This document shows positions 6,673-15,395 of a stretch of 29,641 bases of DNA, piece after piece. A model generated the notes under the pieces. That model did no database searches and had not been told where the DNA came from. It was given only the letters and a program-made list of their open reading frames with translations. Within the stretch, counting starts at the first letter, position 1; every line of letters begins with the position of its first letter. Source of the stretch: a bacterium (GTDB taxonomy: Bacteria; UBP18; UBA7526). The translations under genes were made by a program, and so were the position numbers. The stretch lies in NCBI GenBank assembly GCA_030615855.1, contig JAUWYL010000017.1, positions 1 to 29,641 of the forward strand, given 5' to 3'.

Positions 6673-7509
6673 ATGGCTTTGAAGAGCGTGATTGTCTATT
6701 TTTCTCAGACGGGGAATACAGAGAAGGTAGCCCGAGCCATTGCCACAGGAATAAAAAGTACAAATAATTCCTGCACCCTAACCACTTTAAAAGAGGTGAT
6801 ATTAAAGAAATTAAGGGATTATGATTTAATCGGTATCGGCACCCCAGTCTTCTACTTCCAAGAGCCATGTAATGTAAGGAATTTTATCGCGAGACTCTCT
6901 TTCTTAAAAGATAAGTTGAGTTTTGTTTTCTGTACCCATGGTGGCCAGGATGCTAATACTTTAGCCCGCATGGCGAAAGGACTGAAGGAAAGAGGTTTGT
7001 TAGTTTTAGGGGGATTAAGTACCAGGGGTTATGATTCCTTTCAGCCCTATGTTGAGTTTGATTATAGCAAGGGCCATCCAGATGAAAAGGACCTAAAAGA
7101 AGCAGAAGAGTTTGGCCAAAAGATGGTCAAGAACTATGGATTAGTTAAAGAAAAGAATCAATTAGATATCCTTCCCGAATTTAAGTTTAGATTTTCATTA
7201 CTTCATCTCGCCTCTCTGTGGCTAACGGAGAAGAGAGTAAATAGGCACCTACCAAAGATAGAAGTAGATAGAGAAAATTGCACCAAATGTGGCAAGTGTG
7301 CCGAAATATGTCCTTCAGAAGCAATTGAACTCAATCCCTATCCTGTACGTAAAGGAGACTGTATCAGATGTTATTATTGCGAGAAGGTATGTCCTCAAGG
7401 AGCAATAGTTGTAAACTGGGGACCAACTAAGAGGCTCTTAGGTTACTTCAGAATATGCGATCGGGCTATAAAAGCCCCCTTTAAAATATTCAGAGCAAAA
7501 GGAGATTGA
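6673..7509 (+). CDS. EFR1-type flavodoxin-ferredoxin fusion (electron donor)
   Basis: A 278-residue fusion. Residues 1-155 are a flavodoxin-like domain with the FMN phosphate loop FSQTGNTEKVA (10-20) and IGTPVFYF (55-62). Residues 195-250 carry two [4Fe-4S] motifs: Cys203, 206, 209, 213 and Cys230, 233, 236, 240. This is the layout of EFR1-family ferrodoxins of anaerobes. Such proteins pass single electrons, which radical SAM enzymes need to cleave SAM. The next gene, a radical SAM enzyme, starts at the first base after this stop codon. That gap makes the fusion the likely electron donor of the operon. The start ATG stands at the edge of a ggtaaacgg tract that supplies only a ggaag-like binding site. 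Confidence 0.85.
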   Translation: MALKSVIVYFSQTGNTEKVARAIATGIKSTNNSCTLTTLKEVILKKLRDYDLIGIGTPVFYFQEPCNVRNFIARLSFLKDKLSFVFCTHGGQDANTLARMAKGLKERGLLVLGGLSTRGYDSFQPYVEFDYSKGHPDEKDLKEAEEFGQKMVKNYGLVKEKNQLDILPEFKFRFSLLHLASLWLTEKRVNRHLPKIEVDRENCTKCGKCAEICPSEAIELNPYPVRKGDCIRCYYCEKVCPQGAIVVNWGPTKRLLGYFRICDRAIKAPFKIFRAKGD

Positions 7510-8775
7510 ATGAAATTAAAACTAATTGTTCCGGTAGCCGTACAACAGAAGAGTTGGGTAAGGTATTTTGCCCTCCCCCCCTTAAACCTTCTCTATGTGG
7601 CAGCCCTGACTCCGAAAGACGTAGAGGTAATCCTTGTTGATGAGCATATAGATAGAATCGATTTTGAAAAAGAGGTCGATCTGGTGGGGATCACCTCCCT
7701 TACCGCCACCATCCCCCGGGCCTATGAGATTGCCGATGAATTCAAAAAGCGTGGGGTAAAAGTAGTCTTAGGTGGAATTCACCCCTCAGTACTTCCCGAG
7801 GAGGCCATCCAGCATGCGGATAGCGTAGTCATCGGCGAAGCGGAAAATCTTTGGCCAGAGGCAATTGAGGATTTTAAAAAGAAAAGATTAAAGAAATTCT
7901 ATCAATCCTCTCAGAAACCGAGTTTGAAAAACCTCCCTCTTCCCAGAAGGGACTTACTCCAGGGAAAAAGATACCTGACCAAGAACTTCATCCAGACAAC
8001 CAGGGGCTGTCCCTTTGACTGCGATTTCTGTTCCGTGACCAAATTCTTTGGTAAAAGACATCGTTTTCGGCCGGTAGGTGATGTCATCAAAGAGATCGAA
8101 AGCTTAGAAGGAAATTTTACTGTCTTTGCTGACGATAATGTGGTTGCTCATAAGAAGTATGCTAAAGAACTCTTTAAGGCTTTAATTCCCTGTAAGAAAA
8201 GATGGTTCAGCCAGGCGGATTTAACCATGGCTCAGGATGAGGAACTTCTCAAATTAGCTGCCCAGAGCGGTTGCGAGGGGGTCTATATTGGATTTGAATC
8301 TTTAACTGACATCGGTCTAAAGAAGTTCAAAAAATATATCAATTTTAAGGATGCCATTAATAGACTCAGAAGTTATGGTATCAGGATAGAAGGTTCCTTT
8401 ATCTTTGGTTTTGATTCTGATGATAAGAAAGTATTTGGAAAAACCCTCAAATTTGCTCAGGAGTTGAGGCTGGATATGGCTACTTTTCATTTATTAACTC
8501 CGTTACCCGGAACCAAACTCTATGAAAAACTGGAAAAAGAGAATAGGATAATAGAACGAGATTGGTCAAAGTACGACTTATCAACAGTAGTCTTTGAGCC
8601 CAAACAGATGACCAGGGAGGAATTACAAGAGGGAGTTCGTTGGGCAATGAGAAAGTTCTATTCCCTTCCTTCTATAGCTAAAAGACTATTTCCCCCTCCC
8701 TTTAAGACTTTGCCTCATATCGTAGCCTATAATCTAAGCCGTAAGGCTAATTTTCTTCGGTCGCTTAAAAGATGA
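7510..8775 (+). CDS. B12-binding-type radical SAM protein with DUF4070-like C-terminus (paralog of 15649)
   Basis: A 421-residue enzyme. Residues 1-125 form a cobalamin-binding-type Rossmann domain (VDLVGITSLTATIPRAYEIA, VVLGGIHPSVLPEEA, VVIGEAE). The canonical DxHxxG is absent, as in many radical SAM relatives. The radical SAM centre is TTRGCPFDCDFC with Cys167, Cys171 and Cys174. Then come ADDN (207-210), GFESL (261-265), EGSFIFGFDSDD (294-305) and TPLPGTKLYEKL (330-341). The ending DWSKYD...FEPKQMTREELQEGV resembles the DUF4070 tail of the group that includes the hopanoid methylase HpnP. Reaction and substrate are unknown; methylation, ring formation or C-C joining are all possible. It overlaps the thioesterase gene by 4 bases. 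Confidence 0.8.
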   Translation: MKLKLIVPVAVQQKSWVRYFALPPLNLLYVAALTPKDVEVILVDEHIDRIDFEKEVDLVGITSLTATIPRAYEIADEFKKRGVKVVLGGIHPSVLPEEAIQHADSVVIGEAENLWPEAIEDFKKKRLKKFYQSSQKPSLKNLPLPRRDLLQGKRYLTKNFIQTTRGCPFDCDFCSVTKFFGKRHRFRPVGDVIKEIESLEGNFTVFADDNVVAHKKYAKELFKALIPCKKRWFSQADLTMAQDEELLKLAAQSGCEGVYIGFESLTDIGLKKFKKYINFKDAINRLRSYGIRIEGSFIFGFDSDDKKVFGKTLKFAQELRLDMATFHLLTPLPGTKLYEKLEKENRIIERDWSKYDLSTVVFEPKQMTREELQEGVRWAMRKFYSLPSIAKRLFPPPFKTLPHIVAYNLSRKANFLRSLKR

Positions 8776-9194
8776 AGTATCATGAAATTGAGATAAGGGT
8801 AAGGTTTAATGAGGTGGACCAATGGGGGATGGTCTGGCATGGCCACTATATCAGTTACTTCGAGATGGGAAGGATTAATCTCGCCCGAGGCTTCGACCTA
8901 ACTCCTGCTGATTTCGTTAAGATGGGCTATACTGCTCCGGTAGTTGAATTAAAATGCAATTATAAAGAGCCGGCAAGAAATGATGAGGAACTTATAATCC
9001 GCACTACCTTAGAGAAACCAACTAAGGCTGCTCTTACCTTTAAGTATCAAATCTTAAGAAAGAAGGATAAGAAGTTATTAGTCAAAGGTGAGACGACCCA
9101 GGTTCTCCTTGATAAAAAAGGCGAGTTAGTTTTGATTATTCCCGAAGAAATAAAGAAAAGGATTAATAAATTACTTGCCTACCTGGAAAAATGA
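8772..9194 (+). CDS. 4-hydroxybenzoyl-CoA / YbgC-type acyl thioesterase
   Basis: A 140-residue hotdog-fold protein of normal family length. The signature VDQWGMVWHGHYISYFE (15-31) holds the catalytic Asp16 and the conserved Gly19, His23 and Tyr26. VVELKCNYKEPARNDEELII is the usual second strand pair. Such enzymes hydrolyse acyl-CoA or acyl-ACP in the cytoplasm. It overlaps both neighbours by ATGA, so it is translationally coupled between a radical SAM enzyme and a desaturase-type enzyme. This points to release or proofreading of a thioester intermediate in the same pathway. Thioesterases of this kind also occur in aryl-polyene clusters. Confidence 0.85.
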   Translation: MKYHEIEIRVRFNEVDQWGMVWHGHYISYFEMGRINLARGFDLTPADFVKMGYTAPVVELKCNYKEPARNDEELIIRTTLEKPTKAALTFKYQILRKKDKKLLVKGETTQVLLDKKGELVLIIPEEIKKRINKLLAYLEK

Positions 9195-10708
9195 CTAGAG
9201 AAAAATATGATGTCATAGTAATCGGCGCAGGAATAGGAGGGTTGACCTGCGCTTCTTTATTGGCTAAGGCCGGGATGCGAGTCTTGGTAGCGGAACAATC
9301 TTCCCGACCCGGAGGCTATGTTGGCTCTTTCAAAAGAAAGGGTTTCACCTTTGATTCTGCCGCCCACTTTGTTACCGGTTGCCATGAGGATGGCGTCATT
9401 GGAAAATTATTGAGGGAATTAAAAGTAGAAAGAGAGATAGAGTTTATCAAGGTGGAAGCTCCGGTAAGGTTTATCTTTCCTGATTTTGAATTTTCTTTTT
9501 CCCTTAATGACCTTGAAGGTGCAGAGAGAATCATTAAAGAGAGGTTTCCTCGAGAAGCAGAAAACTTGGATAGGTACAAAGAAACCTTAGAGAGGATCGG
9601 CCAGGACATCGTTAGATTAGGCTCCTCCTTCCCGGTATGGAAGATACCCTTCTTTCCCATGCTCTTTCCCTCACTCCTTAAGTATAGAAACTATACCGTC
9701 AGAAAACTGATGGATAAATGCTTTACTAACGAGAAACTGAAAACCATCCTTGCTATCTCGCCAGTTACTGTTCCTCCTTCCAAAGCCTCTCTACTTATGG
9801 CGGCAGTGATGAAGGCCGAATCACAAGAAGCCGGGATATACTATCCTAAAAGAGGGATGCAGTCTTTTGCTGATGTTTTGGTCAAAGGGTTAAGGAAATA
9901 TAAGGGGGAATTATTACTCAATACCTTGATCACTAAGATTCTAATTGACAGGGGTAGAGTCCAGGGCGTGGAGTTAGCCGATGGTCGAAGAATAAAAGCC
10001 TCTTATATTGTTTCTAATGCCAGTCTCAAGCAAACCTTCTATAAACTTGTAGGAAAAGAACATCTTAAGCGAAGATTTATAAAGCGAATAGAAAAAAAGG
10101 AGCTGTCTCTATCCTGTTTCATCCTCTACCTGGGAGTCGATCTGGATTTAGAATCTTTGGGTTTAAATTTTCGCATCAATGTCTATCCCACCTATGATGC
10201 AGAAAGGCAGTATAAAATATGGAAGGCTGGGGAGATACCTGAAGAGTTTTCATTTATAATAAGTGTTTCTTCTCTCATCGATCCCACAACTGCCCCCAAA
10301 GATAAGCACACCCTGATTATCACCACTGCCGCTCCCTATCATTACCGGGAAGACTGGGGAGCTAAGGATAGACGAGGCGCAGAATATAGAAGACGGAAAA
10401 AAAATATTATGGAGAGATTGATTGAGAAAGCAGAGAAAATCATCCCTGATCTATCTTCGCACATTATTTATCAGGAAGCAGCAACTCCCCTTACCCTAGA
10501 AAGAAAGACTCTCAATACTCAAGGGGCAATATATGGCCTGGCGGCCACGCCGGAACAGATCGGCCCGGGAAGGTTTAAGAATAAAACACCCATCAGGGGC
10601 CTCTATCTCGTGGGCCATTATACCTATCTGGCACACGGGATAGGAGCAGTGACCCATTCTGGAAGAGCGGTGGCTGACATGATAGTTAAACGAGAAAAAC
10701 AAAGATGA
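9191..10708 (+). CDS. CrtI/CrtISO-type FAD-dependent oxidoreductase, copy 1
   Basis: A 505-residue flavoprotein of the phytoene desaturase / carotenoid isomerase / retinol saturase superfamily. FAD is bound by YDVIVIGAGIGGLTCASLLA with Gly12, 14, 16 and 17, Glu35 at the ribose and RPGGYVGSF (39-47). The C-terminal FAD strip is GLYLVGHYTYLAHGIGAVTHSGRAVA. AATPEQIGPGRF precedes it, as in CrtISO-like proteins. Family members add, remove or isomerise double bonds in long hydrophobic chains. No phytoene synthase is in the window, so the substrate is not shown to be a carotenoid. It is coupled by ATGA to both neighbours, the second of which is its paralog. Confidence 0.85.
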   Translation: MTREKYDVIVIGAGIGGLTCASLLAKAGMRVLVAEQSSRPGGYVGSFKRKGFTFDSAAHFVTGCHEDGVIGKLLRELKVEREIEFIKVEAPVRFIFPDFEFSFSLNDLEGAERIIKERFPREAENLDRYKETLERIGQDIVRLGSSFPVWKIPFFPMLFPSLLKYRNYTVRKLMDKCFTNEKLKTILAISPVTVPPSKASLLMAAVMKAESQEAGIYYPKRGMQSFADVLVKGLRKYKGELLLNTLITKILIDRGRVQGVELADGRRIKASYIVSNASLKQTFYKLVGKEHLKRRFIKRIEKKELSLSCFILYLGVDLDLESLGLNFRINVYPTYDAERQYKIWKAGEIPEEFSFIISVSSLIDPTTAPKDKHTLIITTAAPYHYREDWGAKDRRGAEYRRRKKNIMERLIEKAEKIIPDLSSHIIYQEAATPLTLERKTLNTQGAIYGLAATPEQIGPGRFKNKTPIRGLYLVGHYTYLAHGIGAVTHSGRAVADMIVKREKQR

Positions 10709-12171
10709 AAGAAGAATATGATGTTATAGTAATTGGTGCCGGCATTGGGGGATTGACCTGTGGTTCTTTATTAGCCAAAGAAGGGCTGAAGGTTTTAATT
10801 GTTGAACAGGGTTCAAAGCCGGGAGGATATGCCACTTCCTATAAGAAAGATGGATTTGTCTTCGATTCCTGTATTCATTTTGTAGGTGGCTGCGGCGAGG
10901 GAGGAATGGTTAGAAGACTTTTTACAAAATTAGAAATTGAAGAAGAGATAGAATTTATTGAAATAGCATCCCCGGTAGGAATAACCTTAAATACCAGGAG
11001 AGTATTCCTTCCCATTAAGGATTTTCCTGGTTTTAAAAAAACCCTCCGGAAATTTTTTCCGGAGGAAACTACTCAGATCCCGAAATACCTACAGATCTTA
11101 CAAAAGATTGCTAAAGAAATTTTAGACCTTGCTTCCCCTTCCTTTCTAAAACTTCTTTTTTTTCCTATAACCTATCCCCATCTCGTAAGATACCGGAAGA
11201 GCACCCTGAAGGATTTACTTGATAAATACCTTACCGATCCCGAACTGAAAAATATCCTTTCTTGCGCTCCTACTACTCTCCCTCCTTCCCGAATCTCTCT
11301 CTTCTTTATGGCCATGGTGACCACCCAGGGCCATGAGGCCTTCTATTATCCTAAAGGAGGGATTCAGCATTTCAGCGATACTTTAGTAAAGGGATTAAGG
11401 AAATATAAAGGAGAACTATTGCTCGATACCTTAGTGAGCAAAATCTTAGTGGAGAAGAAAGGAGTCTGTGGGGTTGGGTTGGCCAGTGGTAGGAGAATAG
11501 GAACGAAGTACGTTGTTTCCAATACTACGTTGGAGCAGACTTTTAATAAATTAGTGGGAAGTGAAAATTTACCTGATAAGTATATGAGAAGAATAAAAAA
11601 TCAAAAGGTTTCTTTATCCGGCTTTATTCTGCACATAGCGACGGATTTAGACCTCAAATCTCTGGGATTAAGTTTTACCAATGCTATTCTTCCTTCCGAC
11701 CTGGAGAAGGAGTTTGAAGCATTAAATAACAACCAGATGCCAGATGAATCGAGTCTCATTATTAGCGTTCCCTCCCTGGTAGATACTACCCTGGCCCCAC
11801 AGGGAAAGTATATCCTGAGCATCGTTGTTCCTGCTCCTTATAGCTATGATTGGCAGAATAAGAAAGAGGAGGTAGCCAGAAGAATTATTAAGCAAGCGGA
11901 GAAAGCAATCCCCAATCTTTCTACCCACATTATCTATCAGGATATCTCTACTCCTTTAACTTTAGAGAAGTATACTTTAAATACCAAGGGAGCGATGTAT
12001 GGATTGCAGGTAACACCAGAGCAGTTTGGAATAAATAGGATAAGCCAGAAGACACCGATAAAGGGATTATACCTGGTTGGCCACTATACCCGTCCGGCAC
12101 ACGGAGTGCCGGGGGTGGCTATGTCCGGCCAGTTTGCTGCTCAAGCAGTACTTCATAGCAGAGAAAGTTAA
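10705..12171 (+). CDS. CrtI/CrtISO-type FAD-dependent oxidoreductase, copy 2
   Basis: A 488-residue paralog of the preceding protein, sharing architecture and long matching stretches: YDVIVIGAGIGGLTCGSLLA, KPGGYATSYKKDGFVFDS, ALTLEKYTLNTKGA-like motifs and GLYLVGHYTRPAHGVPGVAM at the end. Glu35 again matches the FAD ribose contact. The replacements around the last motif (RPAHGVPG for YLAHGIGA) and in CIHFVGGCGEGG suggest a different substrate or step. Tandem CrtI-type pairs act in sequence in carotenoid pathways, but no backbone enzyme is present here. The gene overlaps its neighbour by four bases and closes the coupled operon that began at 6673. Confidence 0.85.
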   Translation: MKEEYDVIVIGAGIGGLTCGSLLAKEGLKVLIVEQGSKPGGYATSYKKDGFVFDSCIHFVGGCGEGGMVRRLFTKLEIEEEIEFIEIASPVGITLNTRRVFLPIKDFPGFKKTLRKFFPEETTQIPKYLQILQKIAKEILDLASPSFLKLLFFPITYPHLVRYRKSTLKDLLDKYLTDPELKNILSCAPTTLPPSRISLFFMAMVTTQGHEAFYYPKGGIQHFSDTLVKGLRKYKGELLLDTLVSKILVEKKGVCGVGLASGRRIGTKYVVSNTTLEQTFNKLVGSENLPDKYMRRIKNQKVSLSGFILHIATDLDLKSLGLSFTNAILPSDLEKEFEALNNNQMPDESSLIISVPSLVDTTLAPQGKYILSIVVPAPYSYDWQNKKEEVARRIIKQAEKAIPNLSTHIIYQDISTPLTLEKYTLNTKGAMYGLQVTPEQFGINRISQKTPIKGLYLVGHYTRPAHGVPGVAMSGQFAAQAVLHSRES

Positions 12172-12247
12172 CTAATAAACCAATTTTGTCTAAACCGATG
12201 CTGGGGATCCCCCACTTGGGACCATTCGCGCGAAAGGTAGAATAGAT
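12172..12247. other. Short gap with small GC palindromes
   Basis: It holds GGGGATCCCC (about 12203-12212) and TTCGCGCGAA (12225-12234). The second matches the core of the longer palindromes at 22804 and 24100. I see no promoter. Confidence 0.5.
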
Positions 12248-13411
12248 ATGAGAAAGAAATTTATAATCCTTTTTTGCTTAACAGTATTCTTTGTCAGCCT
12301 AACCCCTTTCTCTGCGGGGAAAGAAGCCTACGAAAAGGGATATTTAGAAGAGAGAAACGGAATCTTCGTCTTACATCTCAAGGGGAGTCCTTATGAGATG
12401 GGCTACCAGCACGGGATGCTCACCAAGCACTTGATGGGCAAGAGCAAAGAGGCCTTTGATGAGGCGGTTCCATCGATAAAGGGAGGAAGGGCCGGGGAGT
12501 GGATTGTAAAGAGGTACCTCTTCTGGAAGTTAGGAAAGATGGAGAAGTATGTTCCTCAAGAGTTTATTGAGGAACTCAAAGGGATGGCGGATAGCATTAC
12601 AGAGAAAGAGGTCGATTACAGAGAAATCCTACTCTACCACGCTATGCGAGATATCGGCCAGGTCTTGGCCTGCTCAAGTTTCGTTGCTCTACCCCAGACC
12701 ACAAAGAACAAAGAACTTATTTATGGTCGGAACTTTGACTTCCTGAAAGGAAGCTCCTTAGAGAATCTGGTTACTTTTTATGAACCAGATAAAGGAAACT
12801 CTTTTGTTTCCATTGGCTGGCCGGGGATGATTGGGGTAGTGAGTGGGATGAATGATAAAGGACTTATCGTAGGGATACTCACCGCTTACTCAAAAGATGT
12901 CTCCTTTGATGGTATACCTTCTTGTTTTCTTACCAGAAAGGTTCTTCAGTATGCTAATAATATAAAAGAAGCAGAAGAGATCATCATTAAGAGCAAAAGG
13001 ACTGGCCCCAATATCATCCTTTTAACGGATGAGAAAGAGGCTTTAATTATAGAATGCTCGGCGACAAAATATGCTCTGCGAAAACCACAGGATGGTCTTC
13101 TTTGTTCAAGCAATCATTTCTTAAGTGCTATCTATGAAAGGGATAAGAAGCGAAGGAAGACCTTGGAATCCGGGGATAGTGAGAAAAGGTATAAAAGGAT
13201 GGAGAGATTATTAAAAGAAAATAGTGGACAGATTGATATAGAATATGGTATTAAGATATTGGGGGATGATGTAATCTTAAAAGAGAACACTCTCCATTCT
13301 GTGATCTTTCTTCCCCGAACATTAGAATTCTTAATTGCCCCAGGCCCGCATGCTTCTGGTAATTTCATTAAGTTTCACCTAAAAACTTTAGAAGAAATTC
13401 ACCATCAATGA
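12248..13411 (+). CDS. Exported C45-type autoproteolytic acyltransferase / amide hydrolase
   Basis: A 387-residue Ntn-hydrolase-like protein. A Sec signal peptide covers about residues 1-23. GSPYEMGYQHGMLTK (46-60) is the conserved N-terminal motif of the acyl-CoA:6-aminopenicillanate acyltransferase (C45) and choloylglycine hydrolase-like group. The presumed nucleophile is Cys142 in LACSSFVAL, where family members cut themselves to expose the Cys. IYGRNFDF (158-165) and WPGMIGVVSGMNDKGL supply the oxyanion and Asn/Asp positions. Members hydrolyse or transfer acyl groups on amides. Here it would act outside the cytoplasm, perhaps on the exported lipid; the substrate is unknown. It is separated from the upstream operon by 76 bases and may be on the same transcript. 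Confidence 0.75.
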   Translation: MRKKFIILFCLTVFFVSLTPFSAGKEAYEKGYLEERNGIFVLHLKGSPYEMGYQHGMLTKHLMGKSKEAFDEAVPSIKGGRAGEWIVKRYLFWKLGKMEKYVPQEFIEELKGMADSITEKEVDYREILLYHAMRDIGQVLACSSFVALPQTTKNKELIYGRNFDFLKGSSLENLVTFYEPDKGNSFVSIGWPGMIGVVSGMNDKGLIVGILTAYSKDVSFDGIPSCFLTRKVLQYANNIKEAEEIIIKSKRTGPNIILLTDEKEALIIECSATKYALRKPQDGLLCSSNHFLSAIYERDKKRRKTLESGDSEKRYKRMERLLKENSGQIDIEYGIKILGDDVILKENTLHSVIFLPRTLEFLIAPGPHASGNFIKFHLKTLEEIHHQ

Positions 13412-13416
13412 CATTA

Positions 13417-13487
13417 GATCTGTGATCTGTGTAAATCTGCCCCGAAGGGATCCCTTTGGGATAAACAATCTGTGTCTATCTGTGTTA
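13417..13487. repeat. Iterated aatctgtg word tract (type C, copy 2)
   Basis: Repeated atctgtg words surround a nearly perfect 20-bp palindrome at 13441-13460, centred on GGGATCCC with a single G-T pair. A strong aaaaaggaggt ribosome binding site follows for the next gene. Confidence 0.7.
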
Positions 13488-13503
13488 TAAAAAGGAGGTA
13501 TTC

Positions 13504-15051
13504 ATGCGCGTATTCTTAGTTGATGCCCCCCATAAAGTCTGGCCGGTGATGAGAGGGTGGACGCCCAATCCTGGAATTTTGCCTTTGGGTGCCTATTTAG
13601 AGAAGGACTTTGATGTTAAGGTGGTGGATGGAACGGTTCTGGAAGATTCCTGGAGGGACTTAGAAAAGATAATGAAAAAAGAGAAGCCAAAGATCGTAGG
13701 GATATCCTGCATCGCCACCTGCTTCATCTATGATACTATGAACGCCTGCCGCTTGATTAAAGAGGTAAGTCCTAAAACAATTATCGTTGCTGGGGGTAGC
13801 CATCCTGCCCTGGTTCCGGAAGAGACCCTAAGGAGTTGTAGAGAGATAAATTACATTGTGGTGGGTGAGGGGGAGGTTACTTTCTATGAGTTCCTGAAGG
13901 CCTTTGAGAAGGGAGAGAAGAACTTCTCAAAGATCAAGGGATTGGCCTATTTAGACGGAGATAGATTCGTCTATACCGGGGATCGACCTCTGATTGAAGA
14001 TTTGGATACCCTGCCCATGAATGCCTATCACCTCTTCGATATGTCCAACCCCAGATACAATATCGCCTCAGAGGGAAGAAACTCTCTATCCGTCACCTTC
14101 AGCCGTGGATGTGACTACAAGTGTACCTTCTGCTCAGAGACCGTTCTTTGGCGCCATAGATGGAGAAGAAAGAGTGCCCAGAAGATGGTGGATGAGTTCC
14201 AGTTACTGAAAGAGAAGTATGGGAGAACGGCCTTCTTCGTGGGAGACGACATGTTCAACTGGGATAGAAAACATACTGAGGAATTCTGTGATGAGATGAT
14301 TAAAAGGAAGGTAGGGGTAAACTTCTGGATTCAGACCAGGGCTGATTTTCTCTTAAGGGATAAGGATTTAATTCCCAGATTGAGGGAGGCCGGATGTTAT
14401 CAGATTATGATGGGTTTAGAACACCATAGCCAGAAGGTTTTGGATGCCATAAAGAAGAAGGCTTTGATTAAGGAGAGTCTGGAAGCCATGAGACTCATAA
14501 AGAAGCATAGAATCTCTGTTATGGCTACCCTAATGCTCGGCCACTGGAATGATACTAAAGAGGATATGTACGATCTCTACCGCTTTGTCAGACCCTATCT
14601 TCATCACTACGGCCAGGGGGTGATTACCCCTCTGCCCGGAACCCCATTCTATAGAGAGATGAAGAAGTTAGGTAGGATAAAAGTAACCGATTACTCAAAG
14701 TATGACTACATCCACGCCATAATGCCTACCAAGACCATGTCTCCTGAAGAAATCACAGGTACGCTATTAAACCTTCACAGGAAGTTCTATCTCAACTGGC
14801 GCTTCTTCTGGCAGACCATCTTTCCCGAGCATCCTATGATTAGACCTATTCACATACATTTTTTAAAGTATGCTTGGGATACCTTTAGGCAGGAGGCCTT
14901 TGGTGCCCCAGAGTGGGTCCAGCCAGGATACCAGACCTACGAAGAATACTTAAAGGAGAAAGAAACAAGGAACGCGAAACGTGGAACGCCTGCCAAAAGC
15001 GAGGTCTCGCCCCTCCGGGCCGGACGAAACGCTAAACGCACTATTTCTTGA
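13504..15051 (+). CDS. BchE-like B12-binding radical SAM protein, copy 1
   Basis: A 515-residue protein resembling the anaerobic Mg-protoporphyrin ester cyclase BchE. The N-terminal cobalamin-type domain includes VGISCIATCFIYDTMN, VAGGSHPALVPEE and YIVVGEGEVTFYEFL. Cys203, Cys207 and Cys210 in FSRGCDYKCTFC bind the [4Fe-4S] cluster. KMVDEFQLLKEKYGRTAFFV, DKDLIPRLREAGCYQIMMGLE and TPLPGTPFYREMKKLG line up with BchE in order. No canonical DxHxxG is seen. BchE forms a carbon ring on a tetrapyrrole; the role here is unknown because chlorophyll genes are absent. A strong aaaggaggt sets the start. The tail from residue 486 (RNAKRGTPAKSEV...) is translated from aacgcgaaac-type repeat words and overlaps the minus-strand gene by 11 bases. 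Confidence 0.8.
   Translation: MRVFLVDAPHKVWPVMRGWTPNPGILPLGAYLEKDFDVKVVDGTVLEDSWRDLEKIMKKEKPKIVGISCIATCFIYDTMNACRLIKEVSPKTIIVAGGSHPALVPEETLRSCREINYIVVGEGEVTFYEFLKAFEKGEKNFSKIKGLAYLDGDRFVYTGDRPLIEDLDTLPMNAYHLFDMSNPRYNIASEGRNSLSVTFSRGCDYKCTFCSETVLWRHRWRRKSAQKMVDEFQLLKEKYGRTAFFVGDDMFNWDRKHTEEFCDEMIKRKVGVNFWIQTRADFLLRDKDLIPRLREAGCYQIMMGLEHHSQKVLDAIKKKALIKESLEAMRLIKKHRISVMATLMLGHWNDTKEDMYDLYRFVRPYLHHYGQGVITPLPGTPFYREMKKLGRIKVTDYSKYDYIHAIMPTKTMSPEEITGTLLNLHRKFYLNWRFFWQTIFPEHPMIRPIHIHFLKYAWDTFRQEAFGAPEWVQPGYQTYEEYLKEKETRNAKRGTPAKSEVSPLRAGRNAKRTIS
14964..15040. repeat. aacgcgaaac word tract with GC-rich inserts (type G, copy 1)
   Basis: Words such as aacgcgaaac, gtggaacgcc and gacgaaacgctaaacgc run through the end of the radical SAM gene, with GC-rich segments (cctgccaaaagc, cccctccgggccgg) among them. 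They are translated as the last 25 to 30 residues of that protein. Confidence 0.6.
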
Positions 15052-15391
15052 GGAGCTTATCTATCTCTTCCACCCACTTCTGAGATATCTTTAAGACCTT
15101 TGGCCAGCCGAAGGCACGAATGCGAACCTTTAGAATCTGAGAAACGTTATTCTCATCCTGATAATCAATGGTTAAAAAGACCTTTATCCAGGTATGAATA
15201 TAATCCTTTATTACAGAGGCCTTAAATATTCTGGAAAGGGGAATGTTATAAAGGGGAAAGCCCCGCACTTTACACTCTATTCCTTCTTTGGCTAGAACTA
15301 ACTTTCCTGGCCGCTGTTTTGCAGGATAACCCGGTATTCCACTGTAGTAGATAACCTTGTTCTTCAAGATAGGCCTCACCTCGTTCGGCAA
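15041..15391 (-). CDS. Small hypothetical protein, only minus-strand gene
   Basis: Up to 116 residues with a coherent amino-acid pattern: GIPGYPAKQRPGKLVLAKEG, CKVRGFPLYNIPLSRIF, a run of alternating strands and a final helix WVEEIDKLLKK. The strand pattern with a closing helix recalls bacterial PH-like or GRAM-like domains, but I cannot name a family. The longest frame starts with TTG at 15391, without a good ribosome binding site. A TTG at 15367 has gaggtgagg 6 bases upstream and is the better start (108 residues). A near-consensus minus-strand promoter lies at 15545-15573. It converges on, and overlaps by 11 bases, the BchE-like gene. Confidence 0.6.
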   Translation of the reverse strand: MPNEVRPILKNKVIYYSGIPGYPAKQRPGKLVLAKEGIECKVRGFPLYNIPLSRIFKASVIKDYIHTWIKVFLTIDYQDENNVSQILKVRIRAFGWPKVLKISQKWVEEIDKLLKK

Positions 15392-15395
15392 TCTT

